Source of the DNA: Tribonema minus
Lineage: Eukaryota; Sar; Xanthophyceae; Tribonematales; Tribonemataceae
NCBI GenBank assembly: GCA_017506865.1
Contig: JAFCMP010000104.1
Location: 186,001 to 250,000, forward strand
Direction: 5' to 3'
Length of the DNA stretch: 64,000 nt
Part shown: positions 31,150-41,692 of the stretch, one piece after another
How the letters are laid out: each line of letters starts with the position of its first letter
Numbering within the stretch: position 1 is the stretch's first letter
Notes under the pieces: generated by a model
Told to the model about the DNA's origin: nothing
What the model saw: the letters and a program-made list of their open reading frames with translations, nothing else
Database searches by the model: none
Position numbers and translations under genes: made by a program

Positions 31150-32240
31150 AGCTACCACTTCAAGTTGTTCACTCGCTTACATGCAAATCACTTGCGCACT
31201 CACAGTTTGTGCAGCAATCCCATATGCGTGTTCATTAGTGAGTCATCTCCGAGAGTCTTCACTGATGTTTGTGAAATGAATTCAATGTGGCTGACCACAG
31301 CTGTGTCTGCAACAGCAAAGGCGCCCCAGCCACGCTCTGCGCTAGCAGCGGCGCGCGCTTCCAAATGTTGCATACGTGCAATGGCAACATACGTGACAGC
31401 GGTCCATGCCGGCACATGGCGGCGATGCGGGTGACACTGGTGTGCACGGCATTTCAGCCGTGCTTGCAGTGCCAGTTGCGGCAATGCTTTCATTGCAGCG
31501 CGTGGTCCCGGTGATGTGCATGGCAACAGCATCGCTTTGCCTGCGCGCTCAGAGCAAGTGCGAGGAGGCAGAGGCTGAGGCTGACACCAATATGCAGAGC
31601 GGAACCAGTGGCTGGTGCTCGGAGACTCCAGTGGGTACTTCACAACTGACTCAGGACCGCAGAGTACTTTTGTGAAGTGGATGTGAAAGTGCTGACCACG
31701 AAGAGAGGTTGCGTCTGGGGAGCCAGAGACTTTAAGCTGCTCGCATGGTATGCGTTGCCAACAGTGTGGCCCAACACTGCAGAGTGAGTCCACCAAGGCA
31801 CAATGGGGAGAGGCTGCACTGTATGCCACATCTATTTAGTATAGGCCGGCGCCATCTTCGTGGCAATTGTGCGCCCAGGTGGTCAATGCGACGCATTTCG
31901 ACCTGTACGACAATGCGTTGCATTGACCACCTGGGCGCACACAATCAACACATCTGCAAGCATACAACCTACAGTAGCACTACGGACATCATGACCTCCT
32001 AGGCAAGTAACAGAAAGCATGTACGCTTGCACCGACTGCATCCATCATTAATCCTCATACTGTGAATCATATACCATCCTGAAGCAGCATGGCCCCACGC
32101 ACAACATAATGTTTGTCTCCTTCCTTGAAGAGTGCAATAATTGTAGCATCAAAGAAACACGGTGCTGCCTTGCTCTTCCACATGGTGCACGGCTTATGCG
32201 CAGCAACAGATGAATGACGACAAACGTGTACGACACATGT
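31150..32240 (+). repeat. Inverted duplicate of 38345-39390
   Basis: The block matches the reverse complement of 38345-39390 through many marks: GCAAATCACTTGCGCA, AGGCGCCCCAGCCACGCTC, GTGTGCACGGCA-TTCAGCCG, the repeat of GTACTGTGAATCATA-AC-ATCCTG and others. Overall similarity is patchy, perhaps 75-85 percent by eye, so it is an old duplication. No ORF is conserved between the copies. Confidence 0.75.
31869..31940. repeat. Long hairpin, 29 bp arms
   Basis: GTGCGCCCAGGTGGTCAATG... (31869-31897) and its reverse complement (31912-31940) pair with one mismatch around a 14 nt loop. Related GTGCGCCCAGGTG-TGTCAATG-type sequence forms a decayed array at about 56125-56372 inside the RRP6 gene. Confidence 0.85.
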
Positions 32241-32289
32241 CACATTGGCTCGCCATGGGACGTCATGTATACATATATGAAGTATCACA

Positions 32290-32690
32290 TGAAAACTATT
32301 ACACCAGGTAGACAAGTTGGACAGCCTTGACAAAGAGAAAGCCAAGGCATGAATCGATGCAGCATGGCATCTTACATACCTTGCAGCTGCAATGCAGTGC
32401 AGCCTTTTCAAGCAGAACCGCCCTTAGCGACACCGCACAGCATGTGTCAACTACAATGCACAACATTCCATCGCTGCTGCCACATAAACTACCCAGTACA
32501 GGAGGATCACAAGCAGCAGCAGCAGCACAACCAGCGCCAGCAACAACACAGCAGGAGCAGCAGCAGCAGCACGAACCTGACACAAATCGTACGTCCTGAT
32601 GGCCTGAGAAAGGCTCACGCACGCATTCATTGACTGCGATCACCTATGCATGATCCTTGACTGCAAGCATAAGCGCATGCCTACATGGTC
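32290..32690 (-). repeat. Duplicated 3' flank of ankyrin genes
   Basis: Matches 39735-40150 in the same orientation: CATGAATCGATGCAG, ACAATGCACAACA-CCATCGCT, GTACAGGAGGATC-CAAGCAGCAG and the CAG/CAA-rich tract. It lies just 3' of family member 2, as its partner lies just 3' of member 4, so the duplicated unit includes gene plus both flanks. Confidence 0.8.
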
Positions 32691-32783
32691 CATAAAGCAG
32701 GCGAGCGCGCACAAAGGCGCATGCACTAATATACCACCGCATGCGCTAACATACTGCCTATTGCAGCACCATATTCACACCTG

Positions 32784-33932
32784 CTACTCACCAGAGCCCA
32801 CACTATCCTCATCGGAGCTTTGCATTTCCTCATCGCTCGCGTCCTCCCCGCTAAAGACCTCGCTATCGTCTTGAGGGACGTAAGAAACCACAGCGGATGC
32901 CTCGTTTTGCTCAGGCTCAGGGCAACCACTGGCACGTGCCCAGTCCAGCACGTGCTGCTGCCCATGGGCCTTGGCAAGCGCTATGGTTTTACTGTCCCAG
33001 GAATACCCGTTCGCGCGCGCCCACTGCAGCACCTCCAGGTGCCCGCACTCCGCAGCGGACCTGCATGTGTACTCGTCCCAGGGGCACGCATTGGCGCGCG
33101 CCCACTGCAGAATATCGAGGCGCCCCGTTCGTGCGGCATATCCGCACGTGTCCTCGTCCCACGGGCAGCCGTTGGCGTGCGCCCACTGCAGTATCGCGAG
33201 CTGTTTGTTTTGCGCAGCATATCTACACGTCTCCTCATCCCAGGGGCATCCACTGGCACGCAGCCACTGCAGTATCGCAAGGCGCCCGCCTGCCGCCGCG
33301 GCTGCGCACAAGCGCTCGACCCAGGGGCACCCGTTGGCGAGCGCCCACTGCAGCACGTCAAGATGCCCGCTTGACGCAGCTAGCGAGCCTGTGGACGCAT
33401 CCCATGGGCAGCCATTGGCGAGCACCCACTGCAGTAATGCAAGGTGCCCGCCCATCGCGGCATCCATAGGCGTGCACTTGTCCCAGGCGCACCCATCGTG
33501 GCGCAGCCACTGCAGCACTTCAAGCTGACCGCCCTGTGCAGCAACTCTGCACAATCTAGTACCCCCATCGAGAGTGAGGCAGCGCTGCCGCAGCCACTGC
33601 AGCAGCTGCAGATGTCCCCCCTTGGCAGCGATTTCGGCGTGTTGTGGACGCAACACTGTCGCGTGGGTGCGGCGCAGCAGCAGCAATGCTCCCATATCGC
33701 CCCTGCGGATGCATGAGGTCTGCGCCATGACGGCATCCATGCCGTTCTGCACCGCCCACATTATCAGGCTAGTGCTGCCGAGAGCATCCGCCGCCACGGT
33801 CTGGTGCTTTCGTGGAGCCGGACCAAGCTCCAAGATATCGTGGAAGGCGTGGCAGGTGCTCCTGAGCATGAGCGACGGAGGCAGGAGAGTCAGGACATCG
33901 GCGGCGACGCTCAGGATCGGGTGGTCTGTCAT
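32784..33932 (-). CDS. F-box-like/ankyrin-repeat protein, family member 2
   Basis: A 382-residue intronless frame. The N-terminus MTDHPILSVAADVLTLLPPS then LMLRSTCHAFHDIL is the F-box-like segment. About ten ankyrin-like units follow from residue 75; the regular ones read DEDTCGYAARTGRLDILQWA then RANACPW. A linker (GCPEPEQNEASAVV) leads to an acidic Ser/Glu/Asp tail (DASDEEMQSSDEDSVGSGE), a likely casein-kinase-type substrate. Closest in arrangement to member 4 at 40210. Upstream 33960-34150 carries the family's shared 5' flank. Confidence 0.85.
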   Translation of the reverse strand: MTDHPILSVAADVLTLLPPSLMLRSTCHAFHDILELGPAPRKHQTVAADALGSTSLIMWAVQNGMDAVMAQTSCIRRGDMGALLLLRRTHATVLRPQHAEIAAKGGHLQLLQWLRQRCLTLDGGTRLCRVAAQGGQLEVLQWLRHDGCAWDKCTPMDAAMGGHLALLQWVLANGCPWDASTGSLAASSGHLDVLQWALANGCPWVERLCAAAAAGGRLAILQWLRASGCPWDEETCRYAAQNKQLAILQWAHANGCPWDEDTCGYAARTGRLDILQWARANACPWDEYTCRSAAECGHLEVLQWARANGYSWDSKTIALAKAHGQQHVLDWARASGCPEPEQNEASAVVSYVPQDDSEVFSGEDASDEEMQSSDEDSVGSGE

Positions 33933-36514
33933 GGTTTAGCCTTGGAGAGCGTACAGTAAATGTACGCCAAAGTTCAAGTGCATCTTAAAGTATGGAACTG
34001 TGTTGAAAGGTGCACCATCTGTGAGTGAGTGGTGCGCTAATGTAGACCGAGAGTGCGGCAGCTTGCAGGAGGCCAAATGCACTTGAGTAACTGGCGGAGG
34101 TGTTGTCGGTGAGTGCTGCAGCATCGTCTTTGACGAGCTCGGATTTGCAAGCTCGCACCCCGCACCCTGAATGACAAACCTTCTGTGGCCGACAATAGTT
34201 GATTTTGCGCTTGGCTTTCGCACGGAGTGGCGATATCATCGAAACTGGTGTGCAAGCCTGTGCTCCTACGTTCTGAGTATTACAGCACCATCGCCTTCCT
34301 GTACATAAGGACATGATGGTCAATGTGTCAGTAGAAACCGATTGTATGGGACTGACCATTGTTGTCGGTCAGGCCTGCATAAGTTTAGTTGTGAAGTTCG
34401 GCAACACGTGGCCTGCTACTTCGTTCAATTCAGTGCAAACCTCACATATTGCTGGCAAAACTAAGAGCTGCAAGCTCAACCGCGCCAGAGTGGCCTGTAC
34501 AAATAGTACGGCATCAGCTGGTAGCACACATGGTCGATTTTCTTGACGCACAGCAGCGCTAGCAGCCTCTTCCTTCATCTGGCTTATCCTGGCATTTTGC
34601 CGTTCGGCGTACGGCAAGTCACGCAGTTCCTGTTTTAACAAGGCGCATATGTGATGCCTACAACCAGCTGCACTGGCACATCTCTTTGTTTCTGGCTGGG
34701 TGGATGTGGGGGTCGTGCACCAATGCATGTGAACTGCTGCATGTGGTCAAACTGATGATTTGATGTATATGAGGTGGTGCCTGTGTGTGAGGTGGTACCT
34801 TTGACAGAGTCTGCACACCTCTGTGTGACATACATCCAGAATCGACTAGCCGGTGATCATGCAAACACTGACCTTGCGTGAGCACCAATGTCGTCGCGCC
34901 TCCAGCATTCACAAACGAATGCAGTGTGCGCAAGTGAATTATTGCAAAACCTACAGGTTGATTTAATCTTGGCCTCTCATATAATCCCAGTATAACCGAG
35001 CACAAAATGTCCATAGATAATCCCAGTGTAACCGAGCACAGGGTGTCCGCAACAGCAGCAACGCAGCCACACATGCAGCACCGGCAGCAGCGGCGAATTG
35101 GACGGCCCTGGTGCATGCGTGCGCTCACAATGCACTCGACCGCTGTGGCACATCAGTTGCATTTTGAGCACTGGCGGCGGCCACGCAGTTTTGTTCGTGC
35201 GCTTGCAGCAGCAGTGCGTGCCGCGAGACCGTACGTCACACGCGCTTTAATCGCAGGAAGCGACAGTCACACTGTGCTTCTGTTCAGGCACATGAGACGG
35301 TTGTGCGGCACAGCAGCAGGGCCATGGCAGTCACCACTCATCAGTGCGGGTGATGGTTGTGCGCGCGGCACTGCAGCGGCAGAGCTGAGCCGCGCTTGTC
35401 AGCACCAGCAATGCACGGCGACGCGCTGGGCAAGATTCATAGCAGCTAGATGTGGCATGATCTCAGCGTTCCGATGTTCGTCACTGTCACCGTGACGAGG
35501 CAAAGGCGGGACCGGTGGACGCGGGAGTGGGGGGGTAGGGGTGCACGCACATGGGGGGGGAGGGGTGAAGGGGGCCCTGGACCAGTAGCAGCAAACCTTA
35601 GAGCAGCTGAAGGCTCTGAATATACGCTAGCTTCTCTCGCCGAAGAAATCAACTTGAATACAATGCACATCGCACTTGAGGGAGCTCACTGCATGCTAGC
35701 ATCCCATGTCTGCAATTTACAGTTGACGGCAGCAAGTTGCCTTATTGCTAGCGTTGAAGTGATGCCAATGCTTGCAATTGATCCTTACCATGTGCACGTG
35801 AAACTGTACTTCTTGACAAGGTGTTAGAAAAAAAGAAGTACAGTACTAGCCAAAGAGGCCTGGCGCAATATTGCTTCACAGCTGTAAATGTATGTGAACG
35901 TCAGCGTGCGCGACGTTGCTGAGGATCCAACTGGCAGTTTGGGCAGTGATGATCAGCAAGCAATCCTGTCGAGTGGACGCAATGTGTAGCTCACCTGCAA
36001 TATGATGCAAACAGAACAAGCAGCACTTGACCGACGCAGCCTATCATGCAATTCATCCACTCGCACAACACTCCATCAGTGCTTCTTCAAGGTGGGAAGA
36101 CGCACGTGACTGCTCATGCACAGCACTACCATGTAGATTGTCCAGCGTTTCAAAAATAGACAACAGCATCGGAAGCAGAACAGCAGCGGCAGCAAAGCAA
36201 GAGCAGCTCAGCTTAACAGAGCCTCATCTTGAAAGAACTGAAGCGCTCGTGTGCATTCATTGATTGGAGGCAGAGCCGTGCATGCGCTACTCGTTGAAGG
36301 CGAGTGAACACTAGGGTGTATGCATGCACTGACAAATGAGACCTGCAGCCATCGCAGTGGCCAATGCAACTGCCACTCACCAGATAATCCGCTTTCCTGG
36401 CCGGAGCTATGAAAACCCCAACTCGCTCACATCCTTTTCGATGAAGCCGTGCCTGTCGTTACACCAGGCACAACAGAGACATAGGTAATCAAATACTCAC
36501 CCTATCGCTAGCGG
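33933..36514. other. Intergenic region between ankyrin genes
   Basis: 34020-34150 matches the shared 5' flank of the ankyrin family. No other gene is supportable. A G-rich stretch lies at about 35515-35575. Near 36160-36265 a CAGCAGCGGCAGCAAAGCAA tract followed by TGCATTCATTGATTG resembles the family's 3' flank. Confidence 0.5.
34978..35044 (+). repeat. Tandem repeat of about 34 bp, two units
   Basis: ATAATCCCAGTATAACCGAG...TGTCC occurs twice head to tail with a few changes. Confidence 0.8.
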
Positions 36515-37621
36515 CTAGGGCTCGGGGCACCCATTGGCACGCGCCCAGTCCACCACGCTCTGCTCTCCTTGCGCCGCGGCATACCGTAAAGTTCTACTGT
36601 CCCAGGGACACCCGTTGGCACGCGCCCACTGCAGCACCTCCAAGTGACCGCCCTCCGCAGCGGACGTGCAGGTGTACTCGTCCCAGGGGCAACCGTTGGC
36701 ATGCAGCCACTGCAGCACCTCCAGGTGCCCCCACATCGCAGCAGAGCTGCATGATTTCTCACTCCAGGGGCACCCATTGGCGCGCGCCCACTGCAGAATA
36801 TCGAGGTGCCCCGTTAAAGCGGCACCACTTGTAATCCCTTCGTCCCAGGAGCACCCATTGGCGCGTGCCCACTGTAGCACATCAAGGTGCCCGCGTTCGG
36901 CAGCATTTCTGCATGTCCACGTATCCCAGGGGCACCCGCTTGCGCGTAGCCATTGCAGGATATCTAGGTGCCCTCTGCCTGCAGCATAGCCGCATGTGTC
37001 CTTATCCCAGGGGCAGCCGTTGGTGCGCGCCCACTGCAGCACGTCAAGATGCCCGCCTCCCGCCGCGGACCTGCATACCCCAGCATCTCAGGGGCACCCA
37101 TTGGCAACTGCCCACTGCAGCACCGCAAGGTGGCCGCCCGCCGCGGCGACCATGGGTATCGTTGCGTCCCAGGCGCTGCCGACCCGGCGCAGCCACTGCA
37201 GCACTTCAAGCTGACCACCCTGTGCAGCAACTCTGCACAATCTAGTTCCCCCGTCGAGAGTGAAGCAGCGCTGCCGCAGCCACTGCACCAGCTGCAGATG
37301 TCCCCTCTTGGCAGCGATTTTGGTGTGTTCTGAACGCAATTTTATCGCGTGGGTGCTGCGTAGCAGCAGCAATGCTCTCATATCGCCCTTGTAAATGCAC
37401 GAGGTCTGCGCTACGGCAGCGTCCATGCCGTTCTGCACCGCCCATGTAATCAGGCTGGCGCTGCTGACAGCATCTGCCGCCACGGTCTGGTGCTGCATCC
37501 GTGGTTTCGGACCAAGCTCCAAGATATCGTGGAAGGCGCGGCAGGTGCTCCTGAGCATGAGCGTCGGAGGGAGGAAAGCTAGAATATCGACGGCGACGCT
37601 CAGGATCGGGTTGTCGGCCAT
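36515..37621 (-). pseudogene. F-box-like/ankyrin gene, member 3, with one nonsense codon
   Basis: The frame from ATG 37621 (MADNPILSVAVDILAFLPPT) runs through the F-box-like segment and four ankyrin-like units, then meets TGA at 37088-37090. The same frame continues without another stop through about seven more units to ARANGCPEP at 36515. At the stop the family has the conserved Trp of GCPW, so a single TGG to TGA change explains it. There is no frameshift. It is either a young pseudogene, a read-through gene or a sequencing error. It also lacks the acidic tail of members 2 and 4. Confidence 0.8.
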
Positions 37622-37699
37622 GTCTACTGTAGACTTGGGATCATCGGGCGTGCTGTGATCAAGAATCAGTCTGACTAAGTTCAAGTGCATCTTGAACTA

Positions 37700-38345
37700 T
37701 GGAACCGAGAAAAACGTTGAGGTGCACCAGCTGTGAGAGTGTGCGGTTCGCTAATGTAGAACGAGACTGGCGGCAGCGCTTGCGGGAGGCTGAATGCACG
37801 TGAGTGACTGAAGGAGGTTGCTGCTGGAGCACCTACGTTGAAAAGCTGGCAAATTGCACAGCATACTCGCTCTTCTGAACGTACCGCCTTATGGGGGCTA
37901 AATGACTTCGAGAAGCTGCGAAGCTTATCTGCGTCCGATTGGTCTTGAAAACGGTACATAGCGGTGCCATCGAAAGACCGATCCTCTGGTGTGCAATCAG
38001 AGGTGTCGCGAACACAGCAACAAAGCCTCTGACATTCAATCTCCAACAGCAATATTGGCGGTTGAAACATCCGTTTTCAGCAGCGGATGGGCTATACCAC
38101 GTTGACTCAACTAAGGCGTGCTGTGCTTAGGGTTTGTCGTAAACATACTTCAAAGACTTCGAAGTACGATAGCATATATGCAAGTGCGTTCATGCAGATC
38201 GGTTCAGATGAGCTGCACGAATGGGCCTGCATGAAAATCTGCGCAAGCCCATTGCTCAGCAGCCCTCGATGCGTGCACATCATATGCAGCAGGCATCCCC
38301 TGTGGCACGGCTGCGCGAGGTCACAACTGCATGTTTGAAGTCTAT
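37700..38345 (-). repeat. Duplicated 5' flank of ankyrin genes, copy B
   Basis: Partner of 29570-30345, in the same orientation; it directly precedes the start of member 3. It contains the palindrome ACTTCGAAGT at 38157-38166. Confidence 0.8.
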
Positions 38346-39390
38346 GCTTATAAATGCACTCTTCAAGGAAGAAGGGCTCAAATGCAAGTGTCTTGTGCTT
38401 GGCCATGCTACTGCAGGATCGTGTATGATTCACAGTACGAGATCTGCCACGGATGCACGGTGGCGCAATCGTACAAGCTTCTTCCTATTTGCCCTGGAAG
38501 CCATGATGTAAGTAGCGCTAGGTTGCGTGCTTGCAGATGTGTTGATTGCGAAGATGGACCTTTCTCAATAGATTGGCATTCAGTACAGCCTCTCCCCATC
38601 GTACCTAGTGGACTTACACTGCAGTGTTGGCAATGCATACCCATGCATGTAAGCAGCACCCTCAAGGTCTCTAGTTCCCCGGACGCAAACTTTATTTGTG
38701 GTCACCCTGGACCGACCCATGCACTTACAAATACACTCTGTCGTCCTGAGTCAGTTGTGCAAGTACCCACTGGATTCTCTGAGCACCAGGCACGCACGCA
38801 CTGGTGCTAAAGAGAATAAAGCCAACTATTTCGTCTGCAGGCTCTTAGATTACTGGACCTTTTTGCCCCCCTTTTACTGCACCAGGCTTCGCTCCGCATA
38901 TTGGGGAACAGCCTCAGCCTCTGCCTCCTTGCGCTTGCATGAGAGCCAAGCGCTGCTGTTGTCATGCACATGACCACGCGCCAAAATGCAAGCACTGCAG
39001 TGCCGCCACTGGCACTGCAAGCACGGCTGAACTGCCGTGCACACCAGCATCACCCGCATAGACACCTAGCGTGCAATTCACTGTGCATGTCGCCGCCATG
39101 CGTCGGCACAGAGCGCTGTCACGTATGCTGCCATTTCAGGTATGCACCATTGGAAGCGCCGCTGCTAGCGCTGAGCGTGGCTGGGGCGCCTCTGCTTTGC
39201 AGACAGAGCTGTCACGATCGTCAGCCACATTGAAATTAAGATACTTCAAGCATGGTCTGAAGCGAGAATGAAGCGATGACTCATCAATGAAAATGTATGT
39301 CGTGTTGCTGCACACACTGTGGCTGCGCAAGTGATTTGCATGCAAAGCGGGTGACTATTACTAGTAGCTGCTTCTAGTAACTTCCAAAGT
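38345..39390 (-). repeat. Inverted duplicate of 31150-32240
   Basis: Here the block continues without interruption from copy B of the 5' flank, whereas at 30345-31150 the mitochondrial insert separates the two and the second part is inverted. A further inverted match links 39575-39670 with 30260-30345. Confidence 0.7.
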
Positions 39391-40209
39391 GTAGGGAGCG
39401 TTGGTGGTGCAACAAGGCCCTAGGGCATGGTTTGCACGTCTGTTGTCAGGTTAAGATGGTTTGCACTAAGGTGTTGGCGTGGTAAGTAAGCATGCAGCAC
39501 TACAAGGCACGCTCATCAACTATTAACGGCACTGGTGTGCAACTCATTGAGGACTCCGCCAGCCAAACATCTCTGTGCAAATTTCATTGTTGGCTGCGGC
39601 CAGCCTATGCTTGCGTACTGACTGCACTACACGCGCACGTATAGCGTCTGCAATGCAATGTGGCAGACACCACTTCTGTGACACTGTCACGGTGCTGCCT
39701 CGCTCACCCGCATACAACATGACAACGCCAGAAAGACAAGCTGGACGGCGCATTTCCCTTCACAAACATGAAGCCAAATAAGGGCATGAATCGATGCAGA
39801 CTGCATGGCGTCTTACCTTGCAACTGCACTTCACTGCAGTCTTACAAACAGCACGTGGTCCACCCTTAGCAACGCAGTACACAGTGTGTTCATCTACAAT
39901 GCACAACACCCCATCGCTACTGCCACATGAACAATGCAGTACAGGAGGATCGCAAGCAGCAGCAGCAGCAGCACAACCACCACCACCGGCAGCAACACAT
40001 CAGGAGCAGCAGCAGCACAACGCTGACACAAATTATCGTCCCGGAAAACTGTGAAAGGCTCATGTGCATCCATTGCCTGCGATCACCTACATATGGGCCA
40101 TCCTCGACTGCACGCATAATAGCATGCCCTACATGGCTCATCGAAGCAGGCGAGGCGCATGCGCTAACATACCACACCATGCCTATGGTTAGCACCGTTT
40201 TTACACCTG

Positions 40210-41439
40210 CTACTCACCAGAGCCCGCACTATCCTCGTCGGAGCTGTGCACCTCCTCATTGCTCGCGTCCTCTCCGCTGCAGTCCTCACCATCGTCGTAA
40301 GAGGCGTAAGGAACCGAATCGAATGCTTCAGATTCCTCGGGCTCGGGGCACCCGTTGGCACGTGCCCAGTCCAGCACGTGCTGCTGCCCATGGGTCTTGG
40401 CAACCACTATGGTTTTACGGTCCCAGGGACACCCGTTGGCACGCGCCCACTGCAGCACCTCCAGGTGCCCGCACTCCGCAGCACCGCTGCATGTGTCCTC
40501 GTCCCAGGGGCACCCATTGGCACGCAGCCACTGCAGCACCTCCAGCTGCCCCCACCTCGCAGCACACCAGCATGTTCTCTCACCCCAGGGGCACCCATTG
40601 GCGCGCGCCCACTGCAGAATATCGAGGCGTCCCTTTTGTGCGGCACATATGCATGTCCCCTCGTCCCATGGGCAGCCGTTCGCGCGCGCCCACTGAAGTA
40701 TTGAAAGCCGTTTGGTTTGCGCGGCATATCTACACGTCTCCTCATCCCAGGGGCATCCATTGGCACGCAGCCACTGCAGTATCGCAAGGCGCCCGCCTGC
40801 CGCCGCGGCTGCGCACAAGCGCTCGACCCAGGGGCACCCGTTGGCAAGCGCCCACTGCAGCACGTCAAGATGGCCGCCTGACGCAGCTGACTCGCCTGTG
40901 TACGCATTCCATGGGCAGCCGTTGGCGAGCGCCCACTGCAGTAATGCAAGGTGGCCGCCTCCCGCGGCGTCCATGGGCGTGCACGCGTCCCAGGCGCAGC
41001 CGTCGTGGCGCAGCCACTGGAGTACTTCAAGCTGACCGCCCTGTGCAGCGGCTCGGCCCAAATTTTCTCCCTCATCGAGAGCAGGGCAGCGCTGCCACAG
41101 CCACTGCAACAGCTGCAGATGTCCCCTCTTGGCAGCGAGTTCGGCGTGTTCTGGACGCAATGCTGTCGCGGGGTTGCGGCGGAGCAGCAGCAATGCTGGC
41201 ATGTCGCCCCTGCGGATGCATGAGGTCTGCGCCACAGAGGCATCCATGCCGTTCTGCACCGCCCACGTAATCAGGCTGGTGCTGCCGACAGCATCCGCTG
41301 CCATGGTCTGATGCCTTCGTGTTGCCGGACCAAGCTCCAAGATATCGTGAAAGGTGCGGCAGGTGCTTCTGGTCATCAGCGTGGGAGGCAGGAAAGCCAG
41401 GATATCGGCGGCGACGCTCAGGATTGGGTTGTCTGCCAT
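40210..41439 (-). CDS. F-box-like/ankyrin-repeat protein, family member 4
   Basis: A 409-residue intronless frame, the longest intact member. It has an F-box-like N-terminus (ILSVAADILAFLPPTLMTRS then TCRTFHDIL), about eleven ankyrin-like units, and an acidic tail (GEDASNEEVHSSDEDSAGSG). Units alternate between QWARANGCPW and QWLRANGCPW types, and units 5-7 are nearly identical in DNA to those of member 2, which suggests recent conversion or unequal crossing-over. The overlapping 447-residue plus-strand frame at 39927-41270 is an antisense shadow. Role as an SCF adaptor is inferred only from the N-terminus. Confidence 0.85.
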   Translation of the reverse strand: MADNPILSVAADILAFLPPTLMTRSTCRTFHDILELGPATRRHQTMAADAVGSTSLITWAVQNGMDASVAQTSCIRRGDMPALLLLRRNPATALRPEHAELAAKRGHLQLLQWLWQRCPALDEGENLGRAAAQGGQLEVLQWLRHDGCAWDACTPMDAAGGGHLALLQWALANGCPWNAYTGESAASGGHLDVLQWALANGCPWVERLCAAAAAGGRLAILQWLRANGCPWDEETCRYAAQTKRLSILQWARANGCPWDEGTCICAAQKGRLDILQWARANGCPWGERTCWCAARWGQLEVLQWLRANGCPWDEDTCSGAAECGHLEVLQWARANGCPWDRKTIVVAKTHGQQHVLDWARANGCPEPEESEAFDSVPYASYDDGEDCSGEDASNEEVHSSDEDSAGSGE

Positions 41440-41692
41440 GGTCCTTGATCAATGAAGTGAGTGTCATCTGATCATAAAGTGAAGTGCATCTTGAAGTGTC
41501 ATGTGAACCTGGAGGTGTGGAGGCCTTTCCTGGAGTAAGTGCAGCACATACTGCATTTGGCGACTCATTTAAGGAACCGGATTGAAGAACATCGTGAATC
41601 CAATCTACTGAGAGGAGCGGCCGGAGGAGTTGCCGCCAGCCCGCAGCGGCACAGTTCTGCCCACAGACTTCAACTTCACGTTTAATAAAAAC

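Noticed and set aside
37088..37090. Reassignment of TGA to Trp in the nuclear code
   Set aside because: The membrane-protein gene and the large spliced gene both end naturally at TGA, and RRP6 uses TGG for its Trp codons.
39927..41270. 447-residue plus-strand open frame
   Set aside because: It is the antisense of ankyrin member 4; its repeated pattern simply mirrors the 81 bp repeat unit of the real gene. The similar plus frames at 25493, 32820 and 36865 are rejected for the same reason.
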